In this document: positions 1 through 11,600 of the stretch, in pieces
Layout: every line of letters begins with the position of its first letter
Numbering within the stretch: the stretch's first letter is position 1
Origin: Paraphaeosphaeria minitans
Taxonomy: Eukaryota; Ascomycota; Dothideomycetes; Pleosporales; Didymosphaeriaceae
Direction: 5' to 3'
Assembly (NCBI GenBank): GCA_015832175.1
Contig: WJXW01000006.1
Coordinates: 310,001-374,000 of the forward strand
DNA: 64,000 nt
The notes under the pieces: generated by a model
Databases searched by the model: none
The model's input: the letters and a program-made list of their open reading frames with translations, nothing else
What the model was told of the DNA's origin: nothing
Program-made: the position numbers and the translations under genes

Positions 1-576
1 TAGAGTAAGATAATTAGGCAATATAGATCTCCCTAGTAGAATATATATATAATAACAGTAAATATTTAGTAATAGGGTATACACTATACTAAGTGTGCTT
101 TAGATATAATCCCTCTAACCTAACCTAGCCTAATATGCCGCTAGGTGGCGGGGAAAGCCTAAGGGGCTACTAAATAGTGTTAAGATTAATAGAAATACGT
201 ATAAATATAAGGAAGAAGCTGTAGGTAGTATAGAAGTACTAAAAATCTATCTCTAATAAGAAGAGAACCCCTTTATAACTTAACAAAGGTAACAAGATAT
301 AGGTTTTAAGCAGGAATCTAAAGTCTACACAACTAAATAAAAAGATGGACTAGAAATTCCTAGGCTCTAGAGTAGTAGATAAGTGTATTGGCTCTCTACC
401 TACAGCCTACTAAGTAAACCTACCTAAATTAGGTAAAGTTTATCTAGTATTCTATCCTTCTCTACTAGAACTATATAAACTGCGTAGGAAACTACCCCAC
501 TAATAACCGCTAATTAAAGATACATTGCGACAATATAGTAATAATATATATAAAGTGGACTATATTATTAATAAAT
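1..576 (+). pseudogene. G3 pol fragment: integrase C-terminal region and start of chromodomain
   Basis: Reading frame 3, when TAG/TAA are taken as Gln or Trp, gives the chromovirus integrase tail. About 285-350 holds the GNKIQVLSRNLKST block (usual form GDKVxLxxxNLKT). About 400-480 holds the PKLGKVYLVFYPSLLELYK block (usual form LPxxxKIHPVFHVSLLEPY). From about 545 the chromodomain starts (YIINK). The frame is cut at 577 by Copia-B1, leaving TSD TAAAT (572-576), and resumes at 24959. Homologous residues are found in G1 at about 20510-20700. The far left 280 bases are too decayed to assign residue by residue. The upstream pol and gag lie outside the window. Confidence 0.75.
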
Positions 577-814
577 TGTCTGTACAGTTTATCGTACAAG
601 TAGCACTAGGTGAAGTGGGGGCCTACCTACCTATAGGGACCCGCACAAGGACCCACTACTTAGGTTAGCGCTAAGAGGCAGAGACTTTATAAAGCCCTTA
701 GTGCCCCTTTGTACAATAGACTAGACATAATTAATTAAACCTACTTTTTACCCTTTATATAATAGTATACTATTAACCCTTAAATACTTAATTATAGATT
801 AAGCCAAACTAACA
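577..814 (+). repeat. 5' LTR of Copia-B1 (238 bp)
   Basis: Starts TGTCTGTACAG and ends CCAAACTAACA (TG...CA form), preceded by TSD TAAAT. It matches the LTRs at 24716-24953, 24988-25225 (reverse), 31965-32202 (reverse) and 62473-62710 (reverse). A palindromic TTTATAAA near 686-694 is the best TATA-box candidate. No convincing tRNA match could be made to the bases just after 814, so the primer-binding site is unassigned. Confidence 0.93.
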
Positions 815-1151
815 CTAATTAGTAGTTAATTCTAATTAACTACAAACTAGCAAGGTCTAAAGACAGAGCGCCCTATAAGCTAGATACGTAGGCTCTATAT
901 TATTACCTTTACTAGAGATTAAATTTTAGATTATATAATAAGTAGAAACAAAGTGTACACATTTATAAAGAGTCGCATAATCTAGTCTAAGCTATTCTAT
1001 AGAAAAGAAAGGAGATAGTAAGCACATTTATAACCCTAAAAAACATATTACACAATTAAACCAGCGACAACTAAATGCAAAGATGTTGCACGATTAAACT
1101 AGCGATAACTAAACGTAGACACGTCGCTTAACTAAGAAAGATAATAATAAT
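815..1151 (+). other. Copia-B1 5' untranslated leader with short tandem repeats
   Basis: This is noncoding leader between LTR and gag. It contains one copy (about 885-1015) of a roughly 118 bp block that is tandemly doubled in B2 and B3, and about two and a half copies (1044-1130) of a 36-38 bp unit containing the motif AATTAAACYAGCGAYAACTAA. The repeat numbers differ between the three copies, so the leader is a length-variable region. No reading frame is visible. Confidence 0.7.
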
Positions 1152-3260
1152 ATGGCCTTAAGACTAGAAGACTTCCTAAAAGAACTATAACCTAAAGACG
1201 TTGCGTAATAATTAATACTGCCTCCTTAGTAAGAAGACAAAGCAATATAGCTTTAATAAGTAGAAGAAGTAATAAACATTAAGGCTATTACCTTAAGAGG
1301 AGAGATTACATAAAAGTACTAAATAGATAGAGTAGATCTATACAGCCACCTACCCCTTTCTCTAAAATAGCTAAACACTTATATAGTATATATAATCGCG
1401 TAATATCGCGTAAGTAGCTTTAAAGGTAAAGAGGTAATCTCTTCTTTTACTAAAAATTTTAATAACTAGAAAAAGAGAACCTTTAATAAGATTAGTTATA
1501 TAGTAAGAAAAGAGTTTATTACTTTTTTTACAAAGGAAGGCTTTATTACTACTAATACTATAATAAAGGACACCTATATAAAGAAACTCTTTAAACTATT
1601 ATAGCTTAACTATAAGCTACAGACCCTTTATATAATAACGCTATAACTATAACCTAAAGTACTTTATATAATTCTAATAATATAACCTACACTATTTATA
1701 GGTAATATATATATATATAGAGCACAGCTAGGGCCCATCCCTATATATATAAGGATAGAGACACTATATATAGAGCTACACTAGTAGTAATAGCCTAAAA
1801 CTTAGACTACTTTTACCTAATAAACTATATTATATAAAGAGGCTAGACACTTCTAGTCTCTTTAATAACTAGGAGATTATACTTATATCTAGCTAAATAA
1901 GATTATCCTCTTTTAGAAGGCTTAGAGTAAAGAGGATAACTACACTAGTAGGCTATATAATATCCTAGTAAATAAGGCAAAAGTCTTTAGAGAACTATAC
2001 TATAGGCTAGGTATACTATAGGACTAGTATGTAAACATCTTCCTAGGAATCCTTTCTAATCGTGCGAGTACCTACTACCTACATAATATTAGACTAGGAC
2101 TTCTATAGAATAAATTGTACGATAGACTAAATAGGCACTTTAACACTACTGTTAATTATAATTAGTACTAGATAGACTAGACCACTCTTACGTTTAAACA
2201 CTATAAAAGGGATAATCTAGCTACTATATTATATAAGACCCTAGAAGTAATAATTAATAAGTTTACCTTAGCCTAAAGAGCTCTTAGACAAGGCTTTAGT
2301 AGTAAACTATAACTACATACTACTATTATATAAGTATACTGCGGCTATTCTAACCTTAAACAAGCTATATTTAACCCTAAAAATATAATAAAAGGCTTAC
2401 TTAGCAACCTTTGTACATTACTCTAAGTTACTAAAAATAGGAAGAAGTTACAGTTTTTCTAAAATAGTAAAGAGGTGTACTACACTAATTAATAATATAA
2501 TAATCCTAATCACATAAGAGAATCTAGCTACTCTAGAGGTAGATTAACCTTTAGACTAAAAGAAAGGGGTAACTTTAGAAGTTTAAGCTCTTACATAAAG
2601 TAGAAATACTTTATATACTATAAAGAAAGATACTAGTCTACTAACTATTTACTAAAGAATACCTAGTAAGCTAAAAGGTAATATATATTATTATATACTA
2701 ACTTCTACAAACATAAACCCTCTACTATAGATGTATAAGTATACATCTTTAACTTTAAAAAAGAGCTAGAGGAAGAAGACTATTACACAAAAAAGGAGGA
2801 AGATAAATAAGACTAATAAAGTAATAAAGAAGAAGCACAGAAGGCTATCTTATACTTTACTTCTACTACCTACCTTTATCGCACAACTAGCGAAGACATC
2901 TAATATAGTAAGAATAATAAGAATACAGAGGAACCTACACAACTATTTACTCTAGCTAGTTAGTATTATATAAAGTACTAAAGAGAACTCTAGGATATAG
3001 GCGCTGTATAAGTATCTATAGTAGGAAAGGACTAGCTTACTACCTACTTACACGAAAACCTAACTACTAAAGTAGACTAGTTACTAGGATTTACTAATAT
3101 TAGCTTTAGAAAACAGGGTTCCTAGACATCTCTAGACACTATATAAATTACTAACCCTATAGGAATAGTAACCTACTATATCCTTAACTCCCTAACACTA
3201 TTCCTGCTATCGCTAGCAGATGCTAATAGACTTAGGGTATACTTTAATAATATCCTAGAT
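1152..3260 (+). pseudogene. Copia-B1 gag-pol, part 1: Gag and protease region
   Basis: The ATG at 1152 opens the single Gag-Pol frame of Copia-B (start MALRLEDFLKEL). The three B1 pieces (1152-3260, 13750-15235, 21993-23371) sum to 4974 bases, 1658 codons; the intact-length B3 frame has 1660. This piece holds Gag and, near 2960-3130, the region before integrase that should include the aspartic protease, but a clear D[ST]G is not legible. Interrupting stops are TAA/TAG at expected Gln positions. B2 inserted after the codons for ILD (TSD TAGAT at 3256-3260). Confidence 0.85.
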
Positions 3261-3572
3261 TGTAGGTTTGGCTCAATCTGCAATTAAGCATTTGAGGGTT
3301 AATAGTATACTATCGTGCAAAGGGTGAGAAGTAGGTTTAATTAATTACGTCTGGTCTATCGTATAAAGGGGCACTAAGGGCTTTATAAAGTCTCTGCCTC
3401 TTAGCGCTAACCTAAGCAGGGGGTCCTTGTGTAGGTCCTTATAGGTAGGTAAGGCCTTATAAAGTCTCTGCCTTTTAGCGCTAACCTAAGTAGTGGGTCC
3501 TTGTGCGGGTCCCTATAGGTAGGTAGGCCCCTATTTTACTTAGTGCTATTTGTACGATAAACTATATAGACA
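3261..3572 (-). repeat. 3' LTR of Copia-B2 (312 bp, with 74 bp tandem duplication)
   Basis: Runs from TGTAGGTTTGGCTC to ATATAGACA on the plus strand. It is the 238 bp Copia-B LTR plus an extra tandem copy of 74 bp (units starting at 3383 and 3457, each beginning TTATAAAGTCTCTGCC). 312-238 = 74 accounts for the whole difference. It retains more CA and TG dinucleotides than the B1 LTRs. Confidence 0.92.
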
Positions 3573-3914
3573 CTAGCAACTTTTCTTTTATGCAATAGCT
3601 TATATCTATTATACACTTTCTCTTTCCTATCCTTTTCTATCTATACAGTTAGCTTTCCCCTATTAGAACAGGTTGTAAGGTAGGTGTAGTGTTACTGTGT
3701 AGTAGAGGTCCTGTTTACACCTACTTTTATATAAATAGGTAGTAATAGCTAACCTACTTAGTTCTTACCCTACCCTTTTACACAGTAGTAGAGTTATATT
3801 ACGTAATAAAGCTCTTTCTAGGTATATATCCTGTGCGTAAATAGAAGGTGGGGTATTAAGTAATATAATGCTTAGCGCTAGGTCTTAGTAAGTAGGTATA
3901 GAAGGATCGCTCCT
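3573..3914 (-). other. Copia-B2 3' untranslated segment up to deletion junction
   Basis: Collinear with B3 25226-25575 (for example the block around GGTGTAGTGTTACTGTG). It is noncoding. The deletion junction lies near 3912-3916, where TCCTAG of the 3' region meets the RIP-altered version of B3 29808 onward; three to four bases are ambiguous, suggesting microhomology. Confidence 0.75.
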
Positions 3915-5657
3915 AGTTATATAATAAAGGTATATAGTAGAAGTAAAGTATAAAGTAGCTTTCTATACTTCTTCTTTATTACTCTATTAGTCTTATTTAT
4001 CTTCCTCCTCTTTTATGTAATAGTCTTCTTCCTCTAGCTCTCCTTTAAAGTTAAGGATATATGCTTATACATCTATAGTAGAGGGTTTATGTTTGTAGAA
4101 GTTAGCGTACAATAATATGTATTGCCTTCTAGCTCGCTAGGTATCCTTTAGTAGATAGTTAGTAGACTAGCATCCTTCTTTATAGTATATAAAGTATTTC
4201 TACTTTGTGCGAGAGCTTAAACTTCTAAAGTTACCCCTTTCTTTTAGTCTAAAGGTTAATCTGCCTCTAGAGGGGCTAGATCCTCTTATGCGATTAAGAT
4301 TATTATATTGTTAATTAGTGTAGTACACCTCTTCACTGTCTTAAAAGAACTATAACTTCTTCCTGTTTTTAGTAACTTAGAGTAACGTATAAAGGTCGCT
4401 AAGTAAGCCTTTTACTATATTTTTAGGGTTAAACATAGCTTATTTAAGGTTAGGATAGCCGCAGTATGCTCGTACAATAGTAGTATATAGTTATAGTTTA
4501 CTACTAAAGCCTTATCTAAAAGCCCTTTAGGCTAAGGTAAGCTTATTAATTATTACTTCTAGGGCCTTATATAATATAGCAGCTAGATTATCCCTTTTAT
4601 AGCGTTTAAAGGTAAGAGTGGTCTAGTCTATCTAGTACTAATTATAATTAACACTAGTGTTAAAGTGCCTATTTAGTCTATTATATAATTCATCCTATTA
4701 AAGTCCTAGTCTAATGTTGTGTAGGTAGTAGGTACTCGCACGATTAGAAAGGATTCCTAGGAAGATGTTTATATACTAGTCCTATAGTATGCCTAGCCTA
4801 TAGCATAGTTCTTTAAAGACTTTTACCTTATCTACTAGAATATTATACAGCCTACTAGTGTAGTTATTCTCTTTACTCTAAGCCTTCTAAAAGAGAATAA
4901 TCTTATCTAGCTAGATATAAGTATAATCTTCTAGTTATTAAGGAGACTAAAAGTGTCTAGCCTCTTTATACAATGTAGTTTGTTAAGTAAAAGTAGTCTA
5001 GGTTTTAGGCTACTGCCACTAGTGTGGCTCTATATATAGTGTCTCTGTCCTCGCATGTATAGGGATAGGCCCTAGCTGTGCTCTATATATATATACATTG
5101 CTTATAGATAGTGTAGGTTATATAGTTAGGATTATGCGAAGCGGTTTAGGTTACAGTTACAAAGTTATCGTGCGAAGGGTCTATAGCTTATAGTTAAGCT
5201 ATAATAGTTTAAAGAGTTTCTTTGCATAGGTGTCCTTTATTATAGAATTAGTAGCGATAAAGCCTTCCTTTATAAGAAAAGTAATAAGCTCTCTTCTTAC
5301 TACATAACTAATTTTATTAAAAGTTCTCTCCTTCTAGTTATTAAAATCTTTAGTAAAAGAAGAGATTACCTCTTTACCTTTAAGGCTGCTTACGCGATAT
5401 TGCGCGATTATGTACACTATATAAGTGTTTAGGTATTTTAGAGAAGGGGGTAGGTGGCTGTGTAGATCTACTCTATCTACCTAGTACTTTTGTGCGATCT
5501 CTCTTCTTAAGGTAATAGCCTTAATGTTTATTACTTCCTCTACTTATTAAAGCTATATTACTTTAGCTTTATCTTTTTACTAAGGAGGCAGTATTAATTG
5601 TTGCGCGACGTCCTTAGGTTGTAGTTCCTCTAGGAAGTCTCCTAGTCTTAAGGCTAT
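3915..5657 (-). pseudogene. Copia-B2 gag/protease-region remnant
   Basis: This is the minus-strand Gag part of the Copia-B polyprotein, collinear with B3 29808-31550. The start codon at 5655-5657 is ATA (ATG lost by a RIP-type change; B3 keeps ATG). The acidic stretch encoded near 3965-4050 (runs of Glu/Asp) is the region just before protease. No integrase, RT or RNase H remains because of the internal deletion. On the plus strand TG is far commoner than CA here, so mutation looks strand-biased. Confidence 0.8.
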
Positions 5658-6109
5658 ATTATTATTGTCTTTCTTAGTTGTGCAACGTGTTTACGTTTAG
5701 TTGTCGCTAGTTTAATCGTGCGACGTGTTTGCGTTTAGTTGTCGCTAGTTTAATTGTGCGACGTGTTTTTTAGGGTTATAAATGTGCTTACTATCTCCTT
5801 TCTTTTCTATAGAATAGCTTAGACTAGATTATGTGACTCTTTATAGATGTGTGCGCTTTGTTTCTGCTTATTGTACAATCTAAAATTTAATCTCTAGTAA
5901 AGGTATTATCTCCTTTCTTTTCTATAGAATAGCTTAGACTAGATCGTGCGACTCTTTATAGATATGCGCGCTTTATTTCTACTTATTATATAATCTAAAA
6001 TTCGATCTCTAGTAAAGGTAATAATACAGAGCCTACGCATCTAGCTTATAGGGCGCTCTGTTTTTAGACTTTGCTAGTTTGTAGTTAATTAGAATTAACT
6101 ACTAATTAG
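5658..6109 (-). other. Copia-B2 5' leader with two kinds of tandem repeat
   Basis: Just upstream of gag (minus strand) sit two full and one partial copy of a 36-38 bp unit containing GTTTAGTTGTCGCTAGTTTA (about 5674-5770). Next comes a doubled block of about 118 bp (about 5786-6022), each copy beginning with TCTCCTTTCTTTTCTATAGA. B1 has the large block once, B2 and B3 twice. No coding frame is visible. Confidence 0.75.
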
Positions 6110-6159
6110 TGTAGGTTTGGCTTAATCTACAATTAAGCATTTAAGGGTTAATAGTATAC
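6110..6159 (-). repeat. 5' LTR of Copia-B2, first part (interrupted by A1)
   Basis: The first 50 bases of the right-hand 312 bp LTR of B2, starting TGTAGGTTTGG. Copia-A1 inserted after TATAC (6155-6159), which is duplicated at 13478-13482. The LTR continues at 13483. Confidence 0.92.
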
Positions 6160-6354
6160 TATTAAAGTAAAACACTCACTTCCGTGATTCTTTCTGGATC
6201 CACTAATTCAGATCACGGGATTCTTACCAAGAGGCTTATTTCTTTTGTATATAGTCTGCCCTTTTGGCATCCTTTCCTACAATTAGCTCTTTGTATTCTT
6301 TATAACTCTGCTCCTAAATATCCTGTAATAGTTCGAGCCCTTTTTACCACAACA
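6160..6354 (+). repeat. 5' LTR of Copia-A1 (195 bp)
   Basis: TATTAAAG...ACAACA; the ancestral start TGTTGAAG is preserved at 13283 in the 3' LTR. TATATAG near 6248-6254 is a TATA-box candidate. A 65-codon open frame within it is fortuitous LTR sequence. Confidence 0.93.
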
Positions 6355-6370
6355 GTTATGAGTCTGGCGC
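6355..6370 (+). other. Copia-A primer-binding site: initiator tRNA-Met half molecule
   Basis: The bases right after the LTR, read across copies (A1 GTTATGAGTCTGGCGC, A4 GTTATAAGCCCAGCGC), point to an ancestral GTTATGAGCCCAGCGC. That is complementary to the anticodon stem-loop of eukaryotic initiator tRNA-Met (yeast has GCGCAGGGCUCAUAAC). Drosophila copia and yeast Ty5 prime with such a cleaved half tRNA. Equivalent sites are 42555-42570 (A2, minus), 45247-45262 (A3) and 53162-53177 (A4). Confidence 0.8.
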
Positions 6371-6487
6371 TTAGAACGTAGGATAATTCTTCCTGCCTAC
6401 TTAGTAACGCTTAAATTATTATATAACACTCTATTTAGAACCTCTCTATAATACAATCCCTCTATTCTAATTACAAAAATTATTAAA
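6371..6487 (+). other. Copia-A1 5' leader
   Basis: A short noncoding leader between the primer-binding site and the gag ATG. I see no repeats or reading frame in it. Confidence 0.6.
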
Positions 6488-9400
6488 ATGGCAGAAGTAC
6501 AGCTCGTTAATCGCTCTAGTTGGCCCTACTAGTTTGTCTAGCTTTAATTCTAAGCAAACTTGAAAAGAATCTAGAACTAAATTAACCTAGAGGCGATTAA
6601 CGCTCTAGCAATTAATTACGCAAAGCCAGAATAACCTCTACTTCTACAGAAACTATTACTAATTGCGGATACAGCCTCTATAGCGAGTATTTAATTATAC
6701 AAAGCAGAGCTTACTAAGTATAAAATAGATAAGGAGAGCTTTCCTTTACAAATAGTAGAATATAGAGCAGTAGTTTTAGACTGGCAAGTAGACTATACTA
6801 AGATACAGAATCTCTAGACTTGGGTAAACGCTATAGTATTGCCTGATCTGCTTACTCCTGCTATAATTACTCTAGTTAATACACGCTAAACTACGCTTTA
6901 GTCCCTAATTTAACTCTTAAAGGAAGATCTCGCACTAAATAAAGAAGCTATATAAAATAATGTTTAAGCTTTGTACTGCGCTTATTTTAAGAAGGCTAAG
7001 TAGGTAAGATAAAGTCCTAAGACCTAGTTCAAAGAATAGCAGCTCCTCTATTAAAAAGCGAAGACCTACTTAATTAGCGAAATTAGCGGACTACTTACTA
7101 CCTAAGATTTCCTAGATGTAATTGCCGCGCGTATAGCACTAGATTAGGCCTAATTAATAAACCAACAGCTAATCCAGAATAAGACGCTAGGACAGAATCA
7201 GATTACGCTAGACGATCTAGGAAAGGTATTTTCGGCGCTTATCTAGGAGCATTTAATCCAATCTAGTTCTAATAAAACAAGTAGGGTATTCGCCACTTTT
7301 AATAGATTATTGAGACAATCTACTAACTCTAATAGTTCTGGTTCGTTTAATCAGATAAAGAAATAACTAAACTGTCCCTATAAGCCCTATACTTATAAGT
7401 GGAAACTAATAGAGTGCTAAAGACTTTAAACCGCGATAGCCAGATTACCCTAGAATAGAACATTGTTATTTAATCTCACTAATAAAGAAAAATTAGAGAT
7501 TCTTAATTAACTTAAGTAGCCTAAGTGGTTGAACCTTTGTAATGCGATTACAAAGGTAGAATAGAATAAGAAATAATCCTCTACTAAGACTATTAAGTAT
7601 CCTAGTAGTATTACTGCTACTTTACTAAACCTATTCAATCTGCCTATAGACAATAGAGCATTAGGTGTCTACTCTACTCTATATTCTAACGCTTATCCTC
7701 TATTAGAATGTATAATACTAGACAGTGCTATAGTAGTTTATCTAGTTAACAATCGCAAAAGACTTATTCCTGGGACGTTTTAATCATTAAACAAGAGTGT
7801 AGAGGTAGGTACACAAAGCCTTCTAATCTTAGGAATTAGTAATAGACTAATTAAGAACGCTTTGCATAGGAAAAATAGGAGATTTATAGAAGATCTACTA
7901 CTCTAAGGAGTAAAAGTAGTAGAAGGCTTTTATGTAAATATTATATTAGAAGCTCTTTTAAAGAAAGCAAAGATTTAGTACCTTAGTTTAGATTACACTC
8001 TTAGGATTAAAAGCCTAGAACAAAGTGTTGTCTTAGTAGACCTAAGATGCAAGTATAACCTTACTTTCCTATAATATAAGCTAATCCGCTCTTATCTAAC
8101 TGTTATAAGTGTAACCACTAAAGGATTATCCTAGGTCGATATTAAGAGATTAGATTCTAAGGACCTCTAGCACCTTTAAGTAGGGCATACAGGAAGTAGA
8201 GCCCTATAAGCTCTAGTAACTACAGCCTAAGGTGTAAAAATCACTAGAATGTTAAGAAAGGATTATAAGCACTATGCTACTGCACACATAACCCAGGTAA
8301 TCTCTAGAAGACCTAGAGAATAATTACCTAGGCTATTTCACTTATTATCCTAGGATCTATTTGATATGCCCACTACTCAAAATAGAGAAAACTAGATTTT
8401 GCTAATTAAAGAAGATTTTAGTAAGAAACCTTACATTTTTAATCTTAGAACAAAGACGCTTTCTAAGATAATAAGAGTGTGGTAGGATTTCTTAGCTCTT
8501 GTTAATACAAAATACGAGCTTCAAATCACAAAAATCCACTAGGACAATAATACAGCAACACTTCTATAGAGAGGGAAATCCTAGTACGAATTTTAGGCTA
8601 ATTAGAAAGGGATAACGATTAGCAGACCACCGCCCTATACGCATAAGCCTAATGGCGCTGTAGAAAGAGTAGGCTAGAAGCTTATAACAAAAGTAATTAA
8701 AATGCGAATAAGCGCAAATCTACTATTAAATTTCTAGCCTAAGATTATATAAGCGGTATGCTGGCTCTAAGGAATAATTCCTAGCCTAGTATTAGGCTAT
8801 TAATCACCTAATAAAACGTTAGATGCTTAGTTTAGACAATATTTTTATTATTTCGAACTAGTAAAAACACAATATAGGACAGCCGATCTTCGTCTAAACT
8901 AGAGTGCTGTCTACGCCTATGGCTACTAAGCTTACCCTTTGGATTAGGAGCGTGCAGCTAGGCAAGACAGAAGAGGATTTAAAATAAATCCTAGGGGCCA
9001 TATTAAATACCTAGTAGGCTATAAAGCTTCTAATATCTACTAAATATAGATTTCCTAGCTTGATTAGGTAATCACCACACAAAACGTAAGGTTTAATAAG
9101 TCCTTGTTCTATAAAGAATTAGAGGAACAATCTATTCTAAAGATAAAAGCGTTAAAAATAGTAGAAAGCCTCTAAGAAGGAGAGCTAAACAATCTAGGAG
9201 AAGCGTATAAAGACGCGCTTAACATTCTTTCTAAAACAAACAAGTATACAAGAACCACTACTAGACCTATAGGTGACCCTTAGGTAATTAAAAGCGAAGT
9301 AGGCTAGCTAAGCAATTAGGAACCTAAGGTACCTACTACTAAGTAAGCTATAGGCTTAGCTAGCTAGCAGCTAAAAATTCGCTTAAGTAGGAAAGGAAGC

Positions 9401-11587
9401 ATAGGACTTATAACCCCTAATTAGACACTAGAGCTAGGTGATCTTAGGGGTGATCTGTTAAGCGATTAAGAGATATCTGGCAGCCACTAGAACACTACTA
9501 GGAGAGCTGGCCCGCTAGAATCTAGGGATTTAATACCCTATTTATTAGTAGAAACTAATTAGGTTGCTAATTAACCTAGCGCAGATAACTTAATCACGCC
9601 AGATAAAGTAGATAACCTACTAGCGCACTAAAGGCGAAGGCAGATCTATCTAGAGGTAAGTAGAATAAGTAGGCGAAATTGTAGTAAAGCACTAGAAATT
9701 AACTAACTAATAAATTGCTATCTGCTATTGCGAAGATTAAGGAAGTAAAATAATTAGGACAATTAGCTAGGGGGTAGGTGGAAGCTAGGTGCTTATACAC
9801 TAATTGCTAATTATCTTTAAAGTAATCTTAATGCAATATTAGAGCACACGTTTATACTAAGAGTAGTAGAGGCCTAGTCTAAGCAAGAAGAATATATCAC
9901 ACTAAATATAATAGTATTCGCTTCTATACTTAGAAAGGCGCCTGGAGCGTCTTATGCAGCTTAGACTTACAGAGACAAGCTTACACTAGAGCCAACCCTA
10001 TAGAAACACCTTTATAATTATCTATATAGGAAGCTATTCCTCCTTACTGCTCGCAAGGAGATCTCGACTTTATAAGATAAAGGTACCTAGATAGAGATTA
10101 AATAATTAGAGGTGTTAGAGTAACTGCTCCCTTTAAAGTGGGTCTTTACCTATAAGTTTAATTAAAACAGATACTTTAAAAAGTGCAAAGCTTAAATTAT
10201 TGTAAGAGGAGATCTTTAGAAAAAAAATACTCTCTACTCCACCTATACTGCTACTCTAGTAGTAAGATCTTTTTAATTAGCTATAGCTCTGGTAGTAGAA
10301 TTCAATCTAGAAATCTTACAATTTAATATAGTAGGAGCGTTTCTAAATACTCTTATTACAGCCGCTAATCTAGTAACTTATAAATTACCTAATAGTTTTA
10401 AAAAGCTAGGAAAGTGTGTAAGATTAAATCGAGCTTTATATAGCTTAAGAGATTCACCACTTCTTTAGTATAAAGAATTTGCGGGATCACTTTGATTTTA
10501 TGGACTCTTAGCTTCGCTAGAAGAGCCATGCCTTTTCTTTAATAGTAATTAAAGTATTATTGTTCTATTTTATATTAATAACATTCTTCTTCTCTATTAC
10601 AAGAGTAAAGAGAAAAAAGCCCTAGATTTTTAGAAAAAGATCGCGAACAAATACAAGATTAAATTAAAAGGACTAGTAGAGTGGTTCCTAGGTGTTTAAG
10701 TAATTAAGGACAGAGAAGCAAGATCGATTTCTCTAGTCTATAATACCTACATTAATAAGATTACAAAAAAGTTTAACCTTTTAAACTCTGGGAGCTTCTC
10801 TCCTACACCTCTATTAGTAGAAGATCTTGTTCTAAGCATAAGAGAAGCCACTCCTTAACAAATAAAGCTCTTTTAAGAAGAGGTGGGATTAGCTCTCTAC
10901 ACAGCAATTATGCTACGCCTAGATATAGCCTTTGTAGTGTTAAAGCTATTACACTTTCTAACAAATCTAAGTAAAGAACACTTTACTGCTATTAATTATG
11001 TGATCCTTTACCTCTATTAAACTAGATAGCAGGCTATAGTCTTTAGTGGCTACAATGGACCTAATCTACTAATATGTGGAGATGCCTTATTCGCTAATAA
11101 TCTAATATCACGGCGATCTTCCTATGGATATATTATCCTATTGTTTAGAGGAGCTATCCTATAGAAAGTAGCTTAACAGAACACGATCACCACTTTAATA
11201 ACAGAAGCAGAGCTTCTAGCGCTTAAATATATAAGCAAAGAAGCTATAGCGATTAAGAGATTCTTTACTAAGCTTACTCTAGATCTAGGACTTTTATAGA
11301 AGGTCTATTGCGACAATCTTTAAACTATTTGTTTAGTAATTAGAAAGAACGAAAGAATCACTACTTAACTGCGCTATGTAGATATTTAGAACATGTGGTT
11401 GCAGTAAGAGTATGCGAAAAGATTGTTTTAAGTAGAATATCTTCTAACTAGCGAAATGCCAGTAGATGGCCTTATAAAGGCTCTTACTTATTAGCAGTTT
11501 AATAGATTTAAAAGGCTATTAAATCTATAAGATGTGAGCACAACAATTACAGAATAAGAGTAGGTGAGTAGAGAAATAATTTGTTAA
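6488..11587 (+). pseudogene. Copia-A1 Gag-Pol polyprotein (RIP-inactivated)
   Basis: One frame of 1700 codons runs from ATG 6488 to TAA 11585-11587; the stop is TAA in all five copies. The RIP stops are TAA/TAG at Gln or Trp sites. Order: Gag (residues 1 to about 400); protease region near residue 410 (CIILDSA, expected DSGAT); GAG-pre-integrase HxxxGH near residue 560; integrase core with D in LFDMP, D in HQDNNTAT and E in PNGAVERVG (8645-8680); RT from about residue 1200 with YINN at 10571-10582 in place of catalytic YVDD; RNase H with GDALFANN and TEAELLALK near 11080-11215. Both catalytic Asp of RT became Asn by TG to TA changes, so it is dead even apart from the stops. The fused Gag-Pol order PR-IN-RT-RH is diagnostic of Ty1/copia. 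It converges with the antisense frame 13 bp downstream. Confidence 0.93.
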
Positions 11588-11600
11588 CTATTTAGAATTA

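Noticed and set aside
815..840. Copia-B primer-binding site
   Set aside because: The bases after the LTR do not match a tRNA end or half-molecule that I can name with confidence.
6184..6381. Small plus-strand ORF (also at 13307-13492)
   Set aside because: It lies in the 195 bp Copia-A LTR and primer site and is repeated with every LTR; start is ATT/TTG-type and no coding pattern is seen.
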